From contig WFUL01000277.1 in NCBI GenBank assembly GCA_015484985.1, positions 1 through 14,212 of the forward strand: 14,212 nucleotides of DNA. The letters run 5' to 3'. Every line of letters starts with the position of its first letter. Position 1 is the stretch's first letter. Both the position numbers and the translations under genes were made by a program. The notes below the pieces were generated by a model. That model saw nothing but the letters and a program-made list of their open reading frames with translations, was not told where the DNA came from and did no database searches. This DNA comes from Anaerolineales bacterium (lineage in GTDB: Bacteria > Chloroflexota > Anaerolineae > Anaerolineales > DRMV01). Below are positions 11,366-14,212 of this stretch, piece after piece.

Positions 11366-13333
11366 TTACCAGGTCACCTGTGCCCGGGCCATCAGGGCTT
11401 CCCGTTCTTCAGGCTGCAATGGCGGAAGACCGCGCTTCGCCCGGTACTCGGGAATGGTGAGCATGGGTGGTCGTTCGTATTCTCGGATTTCCACCGGCTC
11501 CAGAAAATATCGTCCGGGCTCGTAGCGAATCAGGTTCATGGTCTTGTTGATGTCTTCCAGCAGGTGAATTTTGTGCCGTTCCTCCAGCCGCTTGATGACC
11601 ACCTGGATGATGGCGAAGGACATCTTGGACAGGGCGCTCAAGGGCTGGTTGCGATGGACCCGTTCCAGGAGGTCCACCTGGGCAATGGCGTGGAGGCCGT
11701 AGAGCTCCAGGATGTCGATGAGGAGACCGGTTTCCACCCCGTATCCCGTGAAGAAGGGGAGACGCTCCAGGGCCTCCCGTCGTCCCGCGTATTCTCCCGA
11801 AAGGGGTTGAATGAGGCCCGAGAGCTCGGGGAAGAAGAGGTTGAAGAGGGGACGCGCGGTGAGCTCCGTGACCCGACCCCCGCCCCCGGCGATCATGCGT
11901 TCCCCCTGTTTGAGGGGACGGCGATAGAAGCCTTTTACATACTGGATGTGGGGGTATTTGAGCAAGGGGCCTACCACGCCGTACACGAAGCGGGGATGGA
12001 TGTTGCGGATGTCCGTGTCAATCCAGACGATGATGTCCCCGCTGAGCACGTATAGGCTCTTCCAGAGAGCCTCGCCTTTGCCGTGATATGCGCCGTATTG
12101 GGGCAGGATTTCCTGGTGGATGTACACGGGTATGCCTTTGTCCATGGCGATTTCCCGGGTGTAATCCACTGAACCGGAGTCAATGAGCACGATTTCGTCC
12201 AGCAGGGGGACTTCGTCCATGAGGGCCGTTTTGACGGTATCAATCACCGCGCCGATGGTTTCTTCTTCGTTCAAGGCCGGCAGGCCCAGGCTGATGGTCA
12301 CCCCCTGCTTTTCCTTGAGGCGCACCAATTGTTCCAGGTCCTCGAATTCCCGACTGTGGAAGGTATTCTCGGCGAACCACTTATCCACCAGCACGGCAAT
12401 GGGGTGCTGGCGGGGCCGGAGTAGTTCCGCGGCCCGGGCTTGGGGTCGGGGTTGCATCTTCCGGGTGATGACCAGGGTCATTTGCGTACCTTCTGCCACG
12501 TGGCGCAGGTCCATGCCCAGCCAATCCCGAGAACTTTCGGAAGAACCCATAACGAGGATTTGATAAGGCGCGGTTTCGGCCAGGATGGTTTCCGCGACCT
12601 CACCTTCCACCACGATGGTACGGGTCACACTCCGCAACTCCCGTAGCACAGGGCCGAAGGCCGCCCGGAACGCGGCTTCTGTCTGACCCGTTTCCGCGCC
12701 ATTGGGGGGAATCACGAAGAGCACGGTGATTTGCGCCCCCAGGACTTCGGCCAGGGCATCGGCCACCCGCAGGGCCATGATGCTGTGGGGGGATTCCCGC
12801 ACGGGCAGGAGGATGTGCTTCACCTGGCGCCAGGCGGATTCGTCCTTCCAGGTGGGCGCGGTGCGCACCAGGATGAGGTCGCATGGGGGTTCCATCAGGC
12901 GGGGGTCCTGCAGGCGGTCGGTCATGGTGCCGGTCAGCAGAGGACTACCCCAGTGCAGCACCAGCAGGTCCACCCTTTCCTGCACCGCGGCTTCCCAGAT
13001 GCCCTCCCAGATGTTACGGGCCACCTTGACCAGCACCCGTATGGGCGGACGTCCTCGTCCCTGTTCCAGGTCCTCGCCCTGGGGATAGCGCTTACGAATG
13101 AAGGTTTCCAAACGCTCCCGGGCCTGAATGGCTTCTCCCGCGGCTTCGCTCAGGGATTTCCCCGGCGGAACTTCCACCACCTGCATGAGGAGAATCTGCC
13201 CCTGGCGGACCCGAGCCAGGGCCTCCACCAGGGGGAACACGATAACCGCTTCTGCCTCCGAACTTACCGGTACCAGAATCCGATATCCGTAAGGGGAAGC
13301 CGTTTCCCATTTGGGACTACGCACGTCCACCAT
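11366..13333 (-). CDS. Fusion protein: two universal stress protein domains plus glucosyl-3-phosphoglycerate synthase-like GT2 domain
   Basis: A 655-residue soluble fusion. Residues about 17-158 and 172-291 are Usp-like domains, each opening with a strand such as Tyr-Arg-Ile-Leu-Val-Pro-Val or Lys-His-Ile-Leu-Leu-Pro-Val and ending in Cys-Asp-Leu-Ile-Leu-Val or Met-Thr-Leu-Val-Ile-Thr. The classical ATP-binding Gly-x2-Gly-x9-Gly-Ser is degenerate in both. From 318 on the sequence follows GpgS: Asp-Lys-Trp-Phe, Leu-Pro-Ala-Leu-Asn-Glu-Glu-Glu (351-358), Asp-Ser-Gly-Ser, Gly-Lys-Gly-Glu-Ala-Leu-Trp (418-424), the metal-binding Asp-Thr-Asp (439-441), Gly-Gly-Arg-Val-Thr-Glu-Leu (485-491), Gly-Tyr-Gly-Val-Glu (E534) and His-Arg-Asn (H560). 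GpgS joins glucose from an NDP-glucose to 3-phosphoglycerate, the first step to glucosylglycerate. Its start overlaps the end of the upstream GT4 gene by 17 bases, with GGAGGAGG as ribosome binding site. Confidence 0.88.
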   Translation of the reverse strand: MVDVRSPKWETASPYGYRILVPVSSEAEAVIVFPLVEALARVRQGQILLMQVVEVPPGKSLSEAAGEAIQARERLETFIRKRYPQGEDLEQGRGRPPIRVLVKVARNIWEGIWEAAVQERVDLLVLHWGSPLLTGTMTDRLQDPRLMEPPCDLILVRTAPTWKDESAWRQVKHILLPVRESPHSIMALRVADALAEVLGAQITVLFVIPPNGAETGQTEAAFRAAFGPVLRELRSVTRTIVVEGEVAETILAETAPYQILVMGSSESSRDWLGMDLRHVAEGTQMTLVITRKMQPRPQARAAELLRPRQHPIAVLVDKWFAENTFHSREFEDLEQLVRLKEKQGVTISLGLPALNEEETIGAVIDTVKTALMDEVPLLDEIVLIDSGSVDYTREIAMDKGIPVYIHQEILPQYGAYHGKGEALWKSLYVLSGDIIVWIDTDIRNIHPRFVYGVVGPLLKYPHIQYVKGFYRRPLKQGERMIAGGGGRVTELTARPLFNLFFPELSGLIQPLSGEYAGRREALERLPFFTGYGVETGLLIDILELYGLHAIAQVDLLERVHRNQPLSALSKMSFAIIQVVIKRLEERHKIHLLEDINKTMNLIRYEPGRYFLEPVEIREYERPPMLTIPEYRAKRGLPPLQPEEREALMARAQVTW

Positions 13334-14212
13334 GCTCTGCCACCTCCTCCAGTAAAGGAGTCACACGTTCCTTGACGATGACCTCCCAGGTGAAATGACG
13401 GAGAACTCGCTTCCGCATTTGATACAGAGGGTCTTGGGAAAGGCGCTCGGCAATGGCCTTGGCCACGGCGTAGGGTTCCCCTTCGGGGTTGAAGTAAAAG
13501 GCCAGGTTTCCCGCGCTCTCACGAATGGGGGGAAGGTGAGCGGCGAAGATGGGCATGCGGGCCAGCCCGGCTTCCAGCACGGGAATGCCAAAACCTTCAC
13601 GACGGCTGGGGAAGAGCAGCACATCGGCCAGGAAGTAGAAGTCCGTCATCATCCCATGGGAGACCAACAGAGGTTCATCGTCAGGGCCGTGTTCATAAAG
13701 AAAATGCACCCGGTCCTCTACCCCAAGGCGTTCCCGGAGCTCCTTGAGCTGCTCTAGGTAGGCCAGGTTGGTGGGGTTGTGGGGCCCCGGGGGGCCGGTG
13801 ACCACCATCATGGCATCGGGCATGAAGCGCAATAGGGCCGCGGTGATGCGAATGCCCATTTCGATGTTCTTGCGCCGGGTGATGCGTGCCGGGAGCAGGA
13901 GGAGGGGCTGGGCCTGGAGCAGGTTCAGGGTTTCCACCAGGCGGCGGGTTTCGGGTTCCCATTTGAAGAACTCGGCCACGTCCACCCCCGGAGGGACCAC
14001 GGTAATGGCCGCCTGAGGCAGGCCCAGGAGTTTGGCCAGAATTTCCCGCCGATGCTCCGAAACCGCGACATAGCGCACTCCGGGCCAGGGCGTGCGCAAC
14101 AGGTCCCAGGGATAACCGGGGTGCATATGGGGGATGTAAAGTTCGTCATGCCAGGCGAAATCGTGGCTCCAGGCGATGAAGGGGAAGCGATGGGCCTTGT
14201 ATAAAGCGTGGA
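13317..14212 (-). CDS. Glycosyltransferase family 4 (GT-B), 5' end beyond the window
   Basis: The frame is open through the right edge, so about 298 codons of the C-terminal part are seen and the start lies outside. An ATG at 14124-14126 is internal: the residues before it (Phe-Ile-Ala-Trp-Ser-His-Asp-Phe-Ala-Trp-His-Asp) fit a GT4 acceptor-side loop. Further on come Val-Ala-Val-Ser-Glu, Val-Val-Pro-Pro-Gly-Val-Asp, the donor-phosphate-binding Pro-Ala-Arg-Ile-Thr-Arg-Arg-Lys-Asn, and the retaining GT4 signature Glu-Gly-Phe-Gly-Ile-Pro-Val-Leu-Glu (an Glu-x7-Glu pair) after Phe-Pro-Ser-Arg-Arg. These enzymes transfer sugars from NDP-sugar donors. The 17-base overlap with the GpgS fusion gene implies coupled translation and a shared pathway. 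A role in extending glucosylglycerate, for example mannosylglucosylglycerate synthesis, is an inference; trehalose, sucrose or polysaccharide synthesis are alternatives. Confidence 0.88.
   Translation of the reverse strand, partial: HALYKAHRFPFIAWSHDFAWHDELYIPHMHPGYPWDLLRTPWPGVRYVAVSEHRREILAKLLGLPQAAITVVPPGVDVAEFFKWEPETRRLVETLNLLQAQPLLLLPARITRRKNIEMGIRITAALLRFMPDAMMVVTGPPGPHNPTNLAYLEQLKELRERLGVEDRVHFLYEHGPDDEPLLVSHGMMTDFYFLADVLLFPSRREGFGIPVLEAGLARMPIFAAHLPPIRESAGNLAFYFNPEGEPYAVAKAIAERLSQDPLYQMRKRVLRHFTWEVIVKERVTPLLEEVAEHGGRA

Noticed and set aside
14124..14126. An ATG as the start of the GT4 glycosyltransferase
   Set aside because: The frame stays open to the window edge and the residues before it fit the GT4 fold, so it is an internal methionine.
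1..14212. tRNA, rRNA, CRISPR arrays, insertion sequences or phage genes
   Set aside because: I looked for tRNA-like arms, regularly spaced repeats and transposase or integrase motifs and saw none.

Overview
The window is GC-rich, tightly packed bacterial chromosome with long open frames, strong GGAGG-type ribosome binding sites and short gaps. I infer a Chloroflexota bacterium, most likely of the Anaerolineae type. The best clue is the 1600-residue membrane protein with the Tyr-Tyr-Tyr motif of the DUF2298 / 'Chlor_Arch_YYY' family, which is known mainly from Chloroflexi and archaea. The Roadblock/LC7 protein, protoglobin-like protein and GpgS-type glycosyltransferase are compatible with this. 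The assignment is an inference; no rRNA, tRNA, CRISPR array or mobile element is present.

Layout, left to right. (1) 14-1693, + strand: an envelope redox group of a membrane-anchored DUF1573 protein, a membrane-anchored TlpA/ResA-type thioredoxin and a DUF1573 lipoprotein. It ends at a hairpin terminator shared with a convergent gene. (2) 1768-2658, - strand: a TupA-like tungstate-binding lipoprotein with no permease or ATPase beside it. (3) 2738-4895, + strand: a soluble sensor histidine kinase followed after 13 bases by a NifS/IscS cysteine desulfurase. The kinase and tupA diverge from one short spacer whose candidate -10 boxes overlap. A 20-bp perfect hairpin follows the desulfurase. (4) 5157-9959, + strand: a giant protein made of two GT-C-like membrane modules in tandem, each followed by a soluble region. 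A strong bidirectional terminator (10029-10066) closes it.

(5) 10079-11089, - strand: a two-gene operon of a probable protoglobin-type haem sensor followed by a Roadblock/LC7 (MglB-like) protein. It has a clear TATAAT promoter with a 15-bp palindrome between -35 and -10. (6) 11216-14212, - strand: the end of an operon entering from the right. It holds a GT4 glycosyltransferase (5' end outside the window), an overlapping gene that fuses two universal-stress-protein domains to a glucosyl-3-phosphoglycerate synthase-like GT2 domain, and a 43-residue single-membrane-span small protein.

The genes suggest envelope thiol chemistry, tungstate capture, Fe-S/sulfur supply, lipid-linked sugar transfer, gas or redox sensing coupled to a small-GTPase-type regulator, and compatible-solute (glucosylglycerate-type) synthesis under stress control. 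The most unusual items are the protoglobin-Roadblock pair with its operator-like palindrome, the Usp-Usp-GpgS fusion, the tandem GT-C protein and the small membrane ORF.
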